Shown: positions 15,875-24,112, numbered from the stretch's first letter. The stretch: DNA of 64,000 nucleotides from Chloroflexota bacterium (GCA_016875535.1 VGPF01000005.1:1-64000); one strand, 5' to 3'. The notes: a model not told the origin generated them from the sequence alone. Program-made: numbers and translations.

Positions 15875-17056
15875 GTGGACTTTGCATGGACAGCAAAAGA
15901 GCAGGCCTTCCGCCAGGAGATCCGGGACTTCTTGAGAAAGGAGTTGCCCTCGGACTGGCTGCAGCGCGCCGGGGACGACGACGAGAGCGCGCGGGACGAG
16001 TTCGAGCGTGGGTTCGCGCAGAAGCTTGGGGAGCGCGGCTGGCTGACGTGCGCCTGGCCCAAGGAGTACGGCGGGCTAGGCTGGTCGCCGATGGAGCAGA
16101 TGATCTTCAACGAGGAGATGGCGCTCCACAAGGCTCCGCGGAAGTACATGGGGAACGCCATCTCCCTGGCGGGGCCCGTAATCATGATCCACGGGACGGA
16201 GGAGCAGAAGCGGCGGCACCTGCCGAAGATCGCGCGGGCGGAGGTGATCTGGTGCCAGCTCTTCAGCGAGCCAAACGCGGGCTCGGACCTTGCCTCTTTG
16301 CAGACGTTCGCAGAGGACAAAGGCGACTATTTCCAGCTGAACGGGCAGAAGGTGTGGACGAGCCAGGGGATGGAGTCCCACTGGGGCATCCTGCTGGCGC
16401 GGACGGACAAGGACCTGCCCAAGCACAAGGGCATCAGCTATTTTCTGCTGGACCTAGCGCTGCCGGGGATCACGCGGCGGCCCATCGTGAACATGGCGGA
16501 CGTGGTCCACTTCGGCGAGTTCTTCTTCGATAATGTGCGCGTGCCGAGGGACTGTCTAGTGGGCGAGAAGAACAAGGGCTGGTACCTGGCGACGACAACG
16601 CTGAACTTCGAGCGCTCCGGCATCAAGGTGACGGTGCCGGCGATGCAGCTCTTCGACGAGGTGCTGGGCCTGGCGAAGACGGGCATCAACGGCTATAGGC
16701 CGATCGAGCATAACCCCGCGCTGCGCATGAAGCTGGCGGATATGGCGATCCAGCTGCAAACTTCGCGGATGCTCTCCTACAAGGTGGGGTGGATGCAGAA
16801 CGCCGGGAAGATCCCGAGCTACGAATCGTCCATCGCGCGGCTCTTCGCCACCGAGCTGACCCAGCGCCTTACGCAACTGTGCATGGAAGTGCTGGGGCAC
16901 TGGGGCGAGTTGACACACGAGAGCAGGCTGACGGCGCTGCGGGGCAAGGTGCAAAAGCTCTACCGCGGCCAGCGAGCGATTACAATAGGGAGCGGCACTT
17001 CAGAGATCCAGCGCAACACCATCGCGATGCGAGGTCTAGGCCTGCCGCGAGGCTGA
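15875..17056 (+). CDS. Acyl-CoA dehydrogenase
   Basis: FAD-dependent alpha,beta-dehydrogenation of an acyl-CoA, with electrons passed to ETF. The 393-residue protein has the N-terminal helical domain (MDFAWTAKEQAFRQEIRDFLRKELP), the middle beta-domain with the flavin-binding block CQLFSEPNAGSDLASLQTFAE (about 128-148) and QKVWTSQGMESHWGILLART, and the C-terminal helical domain ending in GQRAITIGSGTSEIQRNTIAMRGLGLPRG. The catalytic Glu cannot be assigned with confidence. It starts at GTG 15875 with a promoter just upstream. The adjacent rhomboid gene begins 19 bases after the stop. Substrate chain is unknown; many paralogs of this subgroup act in degradation of diverse organic acids. Confidence 0.92.
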   Translation: MDFAWTAKEQAFRQEIRDFLRKELPSDWLQRAGDDDESARDEFERGFAQKLGERGWLTCAWPKEYGGLGWSPMEQMIFNEEMALHKAPRKYMGNAISLAGPVIMIHGTEEQKRRHLPKIARAEVIWCQLFSEPNAGSDLASLQTFAEDKGDYFQLNGQKVWTSQGMESHWGILLARTDKDLPKHKGISYFLLDLALPGITRRPIVNMADVVHFGEFFFDNVRVPRDCLVGEKNKGWYLATTTLNFERSGIKVTVPAMQLFDEVLGLAKTGINGYRPIEHNPALRMKLADMAIQLQTSRMLSYKVGWMQNAGKIPSYESSIARLFATELTQRLTQLCMEVLGHWGELTHESRLTALRGKVQKLYRGQRAITIGSGTSEIQRNTIAMRGLGLPRG

Positions 17057-17075
17057 GAAAGAGCGACGGCACCCT

Positions 17076-17840
17076 GTGATCCCGCTTGCGGACGTCAACC
17101 ACCGGAGCCGTGGAAAACCGTACGTCAACATCGGCCTCATCGCGATCAACACGGTCGTCTTTGTCTACACCCTCTTCCTGAACGACCTGGACCAGCAGCT
17201 CTTCTTTTTCAAGTTCGGGCTGATCCCGAAAGAACTGACGCAGGGCATCAACTACACTGACATCTCCACAGGCTTCGGAGATAGCCTGGACATTGACTCC
17301 CATATGCCCGCGTGGGGGACGGTGTTCACCTCCATGTTCATCCACGGCGGCGTGCTGCACTACCTGGGGAACATGGTCTTCCTGTGGGTCTTTGGCGATA
17401 ACGTGGAGGACAAGCTAGGCCACGCCAAATACCTAGCTTTCTATCTGCTGGGAGGCATCGCAGCGGCGTGGACGCAGGTGGCGATCAACATAGATTCGGA
17501 GGTGCCGAACATCGGGGCGAGCGGCGCCATCGCGGGAGTGCTGGGAGCCTACCTGCTGCTCTACCCATTCCACCAGGTGCGGACGGCGGTCATCTTCTTT
17601 TTCATCGTCGTTGTCCGCATGCCGGCCATCTACCTGCTCGGCTTTTGGATCATCCTGCAGCTTTTCAGCGGCGTCGGCTCGCTGGATCCGTCCATCGAAA
17701 GCGGCGTGGCCTACTGGGCGCACATAGGGGGCTTTGCGGCGGGCTTTCTCGGCATCGCCCTGCTGAAGCTGCTCTACTGGAAGGAGCCGTTGTGGCGCAG
17801 GCCGAAACCGCCTTCCGACTTCTGGCAGGTCAGCCGCTGA
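17076..17840 (+). CDS. Rhomboid-family intramembrane serine protease
   Basis: The 254-residue membrane protein has about six to seven hydrophobic helices. The catalytic Ser lies in NIGASGAIAGVLGAYL (Ser about 149, GxSG motif) and the catalytic His in VAYWAHIGGFAAGFLG (about 216), together forming the Ser-His dyad of rhomboids. A long first loop (about 40-85) contains the conserved SMFIHGGVLHYLGNMVFLWVFG segment that follows it. The start is GTG at 17076. It cleaves transmembrane substrates within the membrane; the target is not known. It is probably co-transcribed with the acyl-CoA dehydrogenase, though a functional link is not obvious. Confidence 0.93.
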   Translation: MIPLADVNHRSRGKPYVNIGLIAINTVVFVYTLFLNDLDQQLFFFKFGLIPKELTQGINYTDISTGFGDSLDIDSHMPAWGTVFTSMFIHGGVLHYLGNMVFLWVFGDNVEDKLGHAKYLAFYLLGGIAAAWTQVAINIDSEVPNIGASGAIAGVLGAYLLLYPFHQVRTAVIFFFIVVVRMPAIYLLGFWIILQLFSGVGSLDPSIESGVAYWAHIGGFAAGFLGIALLKLLYWKEPLWRRPKPPSDFWQVSR

Positions 17841-17879
17841 TGGACCCATCCACCCCTTGCAATGAGGGGTATACTATAG

Positions 17880-18156
17880 ATGAAGAGTAGATGAAGGGAG
17901 GTCGGGAACCGATTAACAGAGGCAACGGCTCCTGGCCCTCCGGTTCGCGAGGCGCGGTGCGGGGAGTCGGGCGGGGTTCGGTGGAGCGCCAGGAGCACAG
18001 GAGTCCGCCCCGGTAGTTCGATGAAGGCGGGCGCAGGTTCCGCAGGGCGCGAGGCCCGGGAACGCACCCCTCCGGCTGGCAATGCCGGGACAAACGAACG
18101 GCCGAGGCGGATGTGATTTCCAGGCAACCCCGGGCAATGGCCTGGGGTTTTTGTTT
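17880..18156 (+). ncRNA. Candidate independent structured RNA of about 270 nt, class unassigned
   Basis: A GC-rich stretch with no plausible gene lies between the rhomboid stop and the transketolase promoter. A TATACT box (17870-17875) precedes it and a strong terminator ends it. It has dense internal pairing: GCTCCTGGC (17928-17936) with GCCAGGAGC (17988-17996), a perfect 9-bp helix; GGGC-GCGAG-GCCC near 18045-18057; CCGGC-TGGCAAT-GCCGG near 18072-18088; and TCGG-GAA-CCGA near 17902-17912. GGGCGG (about 17969) can pair with CCGCCC (about 18005) across the 9-bp helix, a possible pseudoknot. Because the transketolase genes have their own promoter after the terminator, this looks like a stand-alone RNA and not a riboswitch of the next gene. 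Signature motifs of RNase P, tmRNA, SRP RNA, T-box and cobalamin elements are not seen. Confidence 0.55.
18126..18156 (+). terminator. Rho-independent terminator of the candidate ncRNA
   Basis: A 10-bp stem AACCCCGGGC/GCCTGGGGTT (one G-U pair) with an AATG loop is followed by TTTTTGTTT. It separates the upstream RNA region from the transketolase promoter at 18195. Confidence 0.8.
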
Positions 18157-18194
18157 GCCTTCGGCATGGTGACGGCCGTAGACAGCGATGAGAT

Positions 18195-18223
18195 TAGACA
18201 CGCCAGATTTGCCTCGCTATAAT
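18195..18223 (+). promoter_or_regulatory. Promoter of the transketolase operon
   Basis: TAGACA (18195-18200), a 17-base spacer and a perfect TATAAT (18218-18223) lie about 45 bases before the ATG at 18271, downstream of the preceding terminator. Confidence 0.75.
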
Positions 18224-18270
18224 TTTGTGCCGGGTATAAAACCCTGAACGATAGAAAAGGCAGAGGCAGC

Positions 18271-19110
18271 ATGGCCCACACCGTCGCGACGAGTTCCACC
18301 AAGCCTCTCTCGGTTGCGGAGCTGCAGGCGAAGGCCAAGGTCAACAGGCGACACATCGTGCAGATGACCCACTGGGCGGGCAGCGGCCACCCCGGCGGCT
18401 CCCTTTCCGCGATTGACATGATGACGGCGCTCTATTTCCGCATCCTGCGCCACAATAGCCAGGACCCGAAGTGGGCAGACCGCGACCGGTTCATCCTAAG
18501 CAAGGCGCACGATTGCCCGGCGCTCTATGCCTGTCTCGCAGAAGCGGGATATTTCCCCGTGGAAGAGCTGAAGACGTTCCGCAAGCTGAACAGCCGCATC
18601 CAGGGACATGCCCACATCAAGACGCCGGGCGTTGAGATGTCCGGCGGCTCCCTTGGGCAAGGGCTCTCCTTCGGCGTTGGGGTCGCGCTGGCGCTGCGGC
18701 TTGAGAAGCGCGAGAGCAAGGTCTATGTGATGGTAGGCGACGGCGAGTGCGATGAGGGCCAGGTGTGGGAGGCGGCAATGGCGGCGCGGCACTACAAGCT
18801 GAGCAATCTCATCGTGCTGCTGGACCGCAACCGCATCCAGAACGACCGCTCCACGAGCGAGGTGATGGAGCTGGAGCCGCTGCCGGACAAGTGGCGAGCC
18901 TTCGGCTTCTTGGTGCAGGAGATAGACGGCCACCATATGCAGGAAATCGTGGATGCGCTGGAGCGGGCGCGCGGCCTCACGGGGCCCATCGCCATCATCG
19001 CACATACGACCAAGGGCAAGGGCGTCAGCTTCATGGAGAACAACGCCGACTGGCACGGCAAGGCGCCGAACGCCGACCAACTGGCCCAGGCCCTGAAGGA
19101 GCTGGCATGA
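18271..19110 (+). CDS. Transketolase, N-terminal (thiamine-diphosphate-binding) subunit
   Basis: First half of a split transketolase, which moves two-carbon ketol units in the pentose phosphate pathway. The 279-residue subunit carries the ThDP pyrophosphate domain: HWAGSGHPGGSLSAIDMMTALYF (about 30-52), SKAHDCPALYACLAEAG, GQGLSFGVGVALALRLEKRESKVYVMVGDGECDEGQVWEA with the GDG metal-binding motif (about 155-158), and LIVLLDRNRIQNDRS. The C-terminal pyrimidine and C domains are encoded by the next gene, whose ATG overlaps this stop (ATGA). Split enzymes of this kind are common in archaea and several bacterial phyla. A strong TAGACA/TATAAT promoter precedes it. Confidence 0.94.
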   Translation: MAHTVATSSTKPLSVAELQAKAKVNRRHIVQMTHWAGSGHPGGSLSAIDMMTALYFRILRHNSQDPKWADRDRFILSKAHDCPALYACLAEAGYFPVEELKTFRKLNSRIQGHAHIKTPGVEMSGGSLGQGLSFGVGVALALRLEKRESKVYVMVGDGECDEGQVWEAAMAARHYKLSNLIVLLDRNRIQNDRSTSEVMELEPLPDKWRAFGFLVQEIDGHHMQEIVDALERARGLTGPIAIIAHTTKGKGVSFMENNADWHGKAPNADQLAQALKELA

Positions 19111-20060
19111 CCACCACCATCGCAAAGGCGGCGATGCGGGACCGCTACGGAGAAGTCCTTGTCAAGCTGGGCGAGGAGAACCCGAACGTCGTCTTCGTGG
19201 GCGGCGACCTGAACAAGTCGGTGATGTCGGTGGCGTTCGGGAAGAAGTTCCCCGAGCGTTTCTTCGACCTGGGCGCCGCCGAGGCGAACATGATGAACGT
19301 GGCGGCGGGGCTCGCCGCCTCCGGCAAGATACCCTTTGTGAGCACGTTCGCCGTCTTCGCCACGGGGAACGCCTTCGAGCAGATTCGCGTGGGCATCGCG
19401 CAATCGAACCTCAACGTGAAGATCGTGGTGACACACGCCGGCATCGTGACCGGGGAGGACGGCATCTCGGCGCAGTCCATCGAAGATATCGCGCTGATGT
19501 GCTCTTTCCCCACATTCAATGTCGTGGTGCCGGCGGACGTGATCGAGACGGAGCAGGCGGTGCGCGCGGCGGCGAACACCCAGGGCCCCTTTTATATCCG
19601 GCTGGTGCGCCCGGCGACCAAGATCGTCCTGCCGCAGAGCTACCAGTTCCGCCTGGGCAAAGCGGCGACGCTGCGCGAGGGGAAAGACCTTACCATCATC
19701 GCCTGCGGCGTGATGGTGGCGGCGGCGCTGGAGGCAGCAGAGGCGCTGGCGAAGGCGGGCATCCAGGCGCGGGTGCTGAACATGGCCTCCCTGAGGCCGT
19801 TCGATGAGGCGGCGGTGCTGGCAGCGGCCAAGGAGACGGGAGCCATCGTGACGGCGGAAGAGCACCTGAAGCACGGCGGCCTCGGCGCGGCGGCTGCGCG
19901 GGCGCTGGCGGAGAAGGCGCCGACGCCGGTGGAGATGGTGGCGCTGCCGGACGGCTACTGCGAATCCGGGACACCGGACGAGCTGCTGGTAAAGTATCAC
20001 CTGACGCCTGGAGACATCGAAGCGGCGGCGAAGCGGGCCATCGGGCGCAAAAGGTCCTAA
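19107..20060 (+). CDS. Transketolase, C-terminal subunit
   Basis: The 317-residue partner of the preceding gene supplies the pyrimidine-binding and C-terminal transketolase domains. Visible blocks are FVGGDLNKSVMSVAFGKKFPERFFDLGAAEANMMNVAAGLA (the Glu of AEANM activates ThDP), FVSTFAVFATGNAFEQIR, VVTHAGIVTGEDGISAQSIEDIALM, and the C-terminal DLTIIACGVMVAAALEAAEAL. It begins at ATG 19107 inside the upstream ATGA overlap, so the two subunits are translationally coupled in equal amounts. The family also includes 1-deoxyxylulose-like and fatty-acid-linked ThDP enzymes, but the paired order supports transketolase. Confidence 0.93.
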   Translation: MTTTIAKAAMRDRYGEVLVKLGEENPNVVFVGGDLNKSVMSVAFGKKFPERFFDLGAAEANMMNVAAGLAASGKIPFVSTFAVFATGNAFEQIRVGIAQSNLNVKIVVTHAGIVTGEDGISAQSIEDIALMCSFPTFNVVVPADVIETEQAVRAAANTQGPFYIRLVRPATKIVLPQSYQFRLGKAATLREGKDLTIIACGVMVAAALEAAEALAKAGIQARVLNMASLRPFDEAAVLAAAKETGAIVTAEEHLKHGGLGAAAARALAEKAPTPVEMVALPDGYCESGTPDELLVKYHLTPGDIEAAAKRAIGRKRS

Positions 20061-20101
20061 GCCGTGGCCCGCAGCCCCCGGCAAGAGCAAGGCGGCTGGG
20101 C

Positions 20102-21079
20102 GTGAAGGGCAAGCGCTTCCTCTTTTCCGTTCTTCTTGCGGTGGCCGTGTACGTCGGCCTGTTTGCCTACGGCAACTTCTCCGATGTGGCGCACCAGTTG
20201 GGGGATTTCCGCTGGATCTTCCTGCCCGCGATCCTGGGTCTCACGCTCTTCAACTACGCCATGCGCTGGATGAAGTGGGAGTACTACCTCCGGGTGGCCA
20301 ACGTCCGGGGCGTGCCGTGGAAGGAGAGCCTGAACATCTTCCTGGCTGGGCTGGCGATGACTCTGACGCCCGGGAAGGTGGGCGAGTGGATCAAGAGCTA
20401 TTTCCTGAAGGAGTTTCACGGCGTCCCGGCAAGCAAATCGGCCCCCATCGTGCTAGCGGAGCGGGTGACGGACGCCTTCAGCATGGTGCTGCTCTCCCTG
20501 GGGGGGCTCTTCCTCTTCCGCCAGGAGTTCATCTATGTGATCGCCGTCGCGGTCTTCTTCTTGCTCTGCCTGGCGATGTTCCGCTTCAAGCCCGTCGCGA
20601 CCTGGAGTGTTGCGCTGGCGCGCCGGATCCCGTTTCTGCACCGGCATGCCGAGTTCATCTACGAGTTCTATCAGAACGCGTACATCATCTTCTCACCCAA
20701 GGCGCTGCTGATCTCGATCGCGCTGGGCTTCATCTCATGGCTGGGCGAAGGGATCGCGATGTACTACGTGCTGTTGGGCCTAGGGGCGCAGAATTCGTGG
20801 GAGCTGGCGGTGCAGGGTGTCTTCATCCTCTCCATCGCCTCCCTGGCAGGGGCGGCGCTGCCGCTGCCAGGCGGCCTGGGCGCGGCGGAGGCAGTGACGT
20901 CCGGCCTCATCAAGGGGTTGGTGGGACTGCCGAAGGATGCGGCGGCGGCGGGGGTCCTGCTCATCCGCATCTGCACGCTCTGGTTCGGCGTGGCGATCGG
21001 CCTCATCTCGCTCTTCATCCTGACAAGGCGCGCGCAAAGGCGAACACCAGGAACAACGCGGGCAGCAGAGCCGGCCTGA
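20102..21079 (+). CDS. Lysylphosphatidylglycerol synthase TM-region/UPF0104 flippase-like membrane protein
   Basis: The 325-residue protein has about eight hydrophobic helices and the LPG_synthase_TM hallmarks: NYAMRWMKWEYYLRVANVR (about 52-70), FLAGLAMTLTPGKVGEWIKSYFLKE (about 80-104), APIVLAERVTDAFSMVLLSLGG, and the late ALPLPGGLGAAEAVTSGLI. Family members translocate lipids or polyprenyl-linked sugars across the membrane; this stand-alone form lacks the aminoacyl-transfer domain. It starts at GTG 20102, 41 bases behind the transketolase subunit. With the polyprenyl-phosphate mannosyltransferases elsewhere in the window a lipid-flippase role is plausible but unproven. Confidence 0.85.
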   Translation: MKGKRFLFSVLLAVAVYVGLFAYGNFSDVAHQLGDFRWIFLPAILGLTLFNYAMRWMKWEYYLRVANVRGVPWKESLNIFLAGLAMTLTPGKVGEWIKSYFLKEFHGVPASKSAPIVLAERVTDAFSMVLLSLGGLFLFRQEFIYVIAVAVFFLLCLAMFRFKPVATWSVALARRIPFLHRHAEFIYEFYQNAYIIFSPKALLISIALGFISWLGEGIAMYYVLLGLGAQNSWELAVQGVFILSIASLAGAALPLPGGLGAAEAVTSGLIKGLVGLPKDAAAAGVLLIRICTLWFGVAIGLISLFILTRRAQRRTPGTTRAAEPA

Positions 21080-21088
21080 GGCGAACGA

Positions 21089-21409
21089 CTACCAGCCGGC
21101 CTTGCCTTCCGACTCTTCCTCTTCTTCCAGGTCCTGGGCGCTGAAGGTGCCGACTTCCCGGCCCTGGTAGACGACCACGACGAAGTCTTCGCAGGCGGCA
21201 TCGGCCGACATCACCAGCTCTTCGTCGATGACCTCGATGAGGGACTTGATCTCTTCCTGGGTAATACTTTCGATAACAGTGAGCATGCCATGGACGACCG
21301 ACGGCGTGAAATGCAGATCTATCCGGGCGACGGGCTGGTCGCCATCGAAGACCGCATAGGCCTCGGAGTGCGGGGTGCGGCACTCGCGCTCGAATCGGTA
21401 GTCGGCCAT
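21089..21409 (-). CDS. Small conserved-looking hypothetical protein with acidic C-terminus
   Basis: A 106-residue soluble protein (ATG 21409, GGAGG ribosome site 6 bases upstream). It begins MADYRFERECRTPHSEAYAV, has a likely alpha/beta core (AVFDGDQPVARIDLHFTPSV, ESITQEEIKSLIEVIDEELV) and ends in a run of Glu residues. I do not recognise the family. It has its own TTGCAA/TATACT promoter whose spacer is almost entirely a perfect palindrome, which hints at tight transcriptional control. Its stop is 9 bases from the convergent flippase-like gene. Confidence 0.75.
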   Translation of the reverse strand: MADYRFERECRTPHSEAYAVFDGDQPVARIDLHFTPSVVHGMLTVIESITQEEIKSLIEVIDEELVMSADAACEDFVVVVYQGREVGTFSAQDLEEEEESEGKAGW

Positions 21410-21471
21410 GGGGGCCTCCAGTGTCAACAAGGAGTACGGGATGAAGGACTGCTGGGGGAAGGTCGCGAAGT

Positions 21472-21499
21472 AGTATAGCAACCCGGTTGCGGGTTGCAA
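21472..21499 (-). promoter_or_regulatory. Promoter with a built-in palindromic operator
   Basis: On the minus strand TTGCAA (21499-21494), a 16-base spacer and TATACT (21477-21472) precede the small gene at 21409. GCAACCCG-CAAC-CGGGTTGC (21497-21478), a perfect 8-bp inverted repeat, fills the spacer and overlaps the -35 box, the usual geometry of a repressor site. Confidence 0.6.
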
Positions 21500-21507
21500 T
21501 CGCGAGA

Positions 21508-22791
21508 CTAGGGGCGCACCTGCCCATCGCCGAAGACGGTCCACTTGTAGGTGGTGATTTCACGCAGGCCCACAGGGCCGCGGGCGATGGTCTTTTGGGT
21601 GGAGTCAATGATTTCCGCGCCCAGGCCGAACTGCGCGCCATCCGTGAACTGGGTGGAGGCGTTGACATAGACGACTGCGGTGTCCACCTCATCCGTGAAG
21701 CGCGTGGCGGCGCTGTGGTCCTCGGTGATGATGGCGTCCGAATGGCCGGTGCCGTACTGGGCGATGTGGTCAAGGGCCTCATCCAGGGAGTTGACGACGC
21801 GGACGGCGGCCACCGGGGCAAGGAACTCCTTGCCGAAATCGCCCGGGGCGGCGGCAACGGCATTGACGCCCTGCTCTTTGGCGAGGGTGGCGCGGGCGCG
21901 CTCATCGCAGCGCAACTCGACGCCCTTTTCGGCAAGGGCGCGGCCGACGCGCGGCAGATAGGAGGCCGCGATGCTCTGATGGACAAGGAGCGTATCGAGG
22001 GCGTTGCAGATGGACCAGTTGCGCGTCTTAGCGTTGACGACGACGGCGACGGCCTTCTCCAGATCGGCCGAGGCGTCCACGTAGGTGTGGCAGACGCCGA
22101 CGCCTCCGGTGAGGACGGGCATCTTGGCGTTTTCTGCGACGTTTCGGATCAGGTCAGCGCCGCCGCGCGGGACGACGATATCAATGTAGTCCTTGAGCGT
22201 GAGGAGATGGCCGATGAGAGCGCGATCCGTGTTGTCCACGAACTGCAAAGCCCCGGCAGGGACACCGGCCCTAGTCTCGGCCTCGGAGGCGACGCGGGCG
22301 AGGGCGGTATTGGAGTGTATCGCCTCCTTGCCGCCGCGAAGGATGCAGGCGTTGCCCGATTTGAGGCAGAGGGAGGCGATATCTATGGTGACGTTGGGGC
22401 GGCTTTCGAAGATGGCGGCGAGGACGCCGAGGGGAACGCGACGGCGGCTCACTTTGAGGCCGTTGGGAAGACGCCAGCCGTCTATGACCTCGCCGACGGG
22501 ATCCGGGAGCATAGCGACTTTGCGAACATCGGCGGCGATGCCATCGAGCTTTTCAGGCGTCAGGCGCAGGCGGTTGAGGGGCGCATCGGCCAGGCCTGCG
22601 GCGCGCGCGGCTTCGATGTCCTTGGCGTTCGCCTCAAGGACTTCTTTCTCGTGACTCTTCAGCGCCCTGGCGATCTCCTCGAGGGCCTTGTTCTTGACCG
22701 TGGTGGAGAGGCCGGCAAGCTTGCGGGAAGCGGCCTTTGCCGCCTTAGCCTTCTTTTCTACGTCCTGCGCTGCGGATGTCATGGTTGCCAT
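21508..22791 (-). CDS. proA: Gamma-glutamyl phosphate reductase
   Basis: NADPH-dependent reduction of gamma-glutamyl phosphate to glutamate semialdehyde, the second step of proline synthesis. The 427-residue aldehyde-dehydrogenase-like protein has VLAAIFESRPNVTIDIASLCLKSGNACILRGGKEA (about 118-152), VPRGGADLIRNV, and the nucleophile region ICNALDTLLVHQSIAASYLP (catalytic Cys in WSICNALDTLL, about 268). The C-terminal FGLGAEIIDSTQKTIARGPVGLREITTYKW is diagnostic. It follows proB by 21 bases on the same strand, giving a proBA operon. Start at ATG 22791; a second ATG lies 9 bases in. Confidence 0.96.
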   Translation of the reverse strand: MATMTSAAQDVEKKAKAAKAASRKLAGLSTTVKNKALEEIARALKSHEKEVLEANAKDIEAARAAGLADAPLNRLRLTPEKLDGIAADVRKVAMLPDPVGEVIDGWRLPNGLKVSRRRVPLGVLAAIFESRPNVTIDIASLCLKSGNACILRGGKEAIHSNTALARVASEAETRAGVPAGALQFVDNTDRALIGHLLTLKDYIDIVVPRGGADLIRNVAENAKMPVLTGGVGVCHTYVDASADLEKAVAVVVNAKTRNWSICNALDTLLVHQSIAASYLPRVGRALAEKGVELRCDERARATLAKEQGVNAVAAAPGDFGKEFLAPVAAVRVVNSLDEALDHIAQYGTGHSDAIITEDHSAATRFTDEVDTAVVYVNASTQFTDGAQFGLGAEIIDSTQKTIARGPVGLREITTYKWTVFGDGQVRP

Positions 22792-22812
22792 AGGCTCTTT
22801 CCTTGGTGGGGA

Positions 22813-23964
22813 CTAACTCGCCTTCGCGCCGTCAACGAGGGCAAGGTCGTTCCGGTGCACGACTTCATCGCCGAAGCGATAGCCGAGGAGTTTCTGGACA
22901 TCGGCGGAGCGCGCGCCTTTCACTTTATCGAGGTCGGCCGAGCTGTAGTTGGTGACGCCGCGAGCGATGCGGAGGCCACGGCCATCGCGGATGTCCACAA
23001 GGTCGCCTCGCTCGAACTTGCCTTCGACGGCGCGCACGCCAGCGGGGAGGAGGCTCTTGTTCTGGAGTGAGAGGGCCTTCGCCGCGCCATCATCCACAAC
23101 GATGGCTCCCTTCGAACCGATGCCCGCGAGCATCCAACGATGTTTGCTATCAGCCCTGGCCGCAGCGGCGGCGAAGAGGGTGCCGACGGCTTCGCCGCGA
23201 ACGAGCCTGGGGAGCACGTCCTTCTCATGACCATCGGCGATGATGACGGGAATGCCTGCGGCCGTGGCGACCTTGGCGGCTTGAATCTTGGTAATCATGC
23301 CGCCTCTGCCCCGGGCGCTCCCCGCGCCGCCGGCGAGATCTTCAATTGCGGCATCTATGCGCTCCACGCGAGGGAGGAGCTTGGCCTGGGCATCTTTGCG
23401 GGGGTCGGCGGTGTAGAGGCCAGCGATATCGGTGAGGATGACGAGCAGATCAGCGTGGACGACGGTGGCGACGACCGCCGAGAGGTTATCGTTATCGCCA
23501 AAGACGTCGTCGCGAATCTCCCGAACGTCCACCACGTCGTTCTCATTGATGATGGGAACGACGCCGAGGCTGACCAGGCCCTCTAAGGTGTTGCGAACGT
23601 TGAGGTAGCTTTCGCGGTTGTCCAAATCGCCCTTGGTGATAAGGGCCTGGGCCACGACGACTTTATGTCTATCAAACTGCTCCTGATAGCGGTGCATGAG
23701 CCTGCCCTGGCCGACGGCGGCCATCATCTGCTTTAGGGGGATGTCACGGCGGCTTTTGGGGAGGGCGAGGGCCTCCTGGCCTGCGGCGATGGCGCCGGAG
23801 GTAACTAGCAAAAGTTCGACGCCCTGCTTCCGCAGGCCCGCGATCTGGGCCACAAGGTCAGCAAGGAAGAAGGCGTCCAGCTTATCGCTGCCGCCTGTGA
23901 GGAGATTCGTGCCGACTTTGGCAACGACCCTCCGATATTTCAGAGAGACACCTGGTGCTGACAT
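22813..23964 (-). CDS. proB: Glutamate 5-kinase with C-terminal PUA domain
   Basis: Phosphorylates glutamate in the first step of proline synthesis and is usually feedback-inhibited by proline. The 383-residue protein has an amino-acid-kinase domain (RRVVAKVGTNLLTGG at the start, LLLVTSGAIAAGQEAL, INENDVVDVREIRDDVFGDNDNLSAVVATVVHADLLVILTDI, GRGGMITKIQAAKVATAAG) and a PUA domain from about 285 (KGAIVVDDGAAKAL, GDLVDIRDGRGLRIARGVTNYSS). ATG at 23964 is chosen over upstream in-frame codons because it has GGAG at the right distance. It is divergent from mfd with 148 bases between them. It is first in the proBA unit. Confidence 0.95.
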   Translation of the reverse strand: MSAPGVSLKYRRVVAKVGTNLLTGGSDKLDAFFLADLVAQIAGLRKQGVELLLVTSGAIAAGQEALALPKSRRDIPLKQMMAAVGQGRLMHRYQEQFDRHKVVVAQALITKGDLDNRESYLNVRNTLEGLVSLGVVPIINENDVVDVREIRDDVFGDNDNLSAVVATVVHADLLVILTDIAGLYTADPRKDAQAKLLPRVERIDAAIEDLAGGAGSARGRGGMITKIQAAKVATAAGIPVIIADGHEKDVLPRLVRGEAVGTLFAAAAARADSKHRWMLAGIGSKGAIVVDDGAAKALSLQNKSLLPAGVRAVEGKFERGDLVDIRDGRGLRIARGVTNYSSADLDKVKGARSADVQKLLGYRFGDEVVHRNDLALVDGAKAS

Positions 23965-24064
23965 GGCTCTCCAACCCTGGCGGCAGGCATGCGCCGCATC
24001 TGAAAAGTATAGCACTTTCAGGGGTCGGCTCCGGCAGCAACCGCCTTGGTACAATGGTCTTACA

Positions 24065-24099
24065 CGGGGTCGCTCGGCGAGCGAACCCCGGTTTCGTGT
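24065..24099 (+). terminator. Hairpin with T-rich tail in the mfd leader (possible attenuator)
   Basis: CGGGGT-CGCTC-GGC-GAGCG-A-ACCCCG (24065-24090) forms an 11-bp stem with one bulged A and is followed by GTTTCGTGTTG. It lies between a TACAAT box (24050-24055) and the mfd ATG at 24113. The tail is weaker than in a canonical terminator. Confidence 0.4.
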
Positions 24100-24112
24100 T
24101 GTCTTGAGGGAT

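Noticed and set aside
17880-18156. Assignment of the structured region to RNase P RNA, SRP RNA, tmRNA or a cobalamin/T-box element
   Set aside because: None of the required core motifs is present: no GAGGAAAGTCC, no GGAAG...AGCAG SRP loop, no tmRNA 3' end, no GCCACTG and no GGGTGGNACCGCG.
21487-23070. A 527-codon open frame antisense to proA and proB
   Set aside because: Shadow frame over two well conserved enzymes; Gly/Asp/Val-rich with no recognisable motif.
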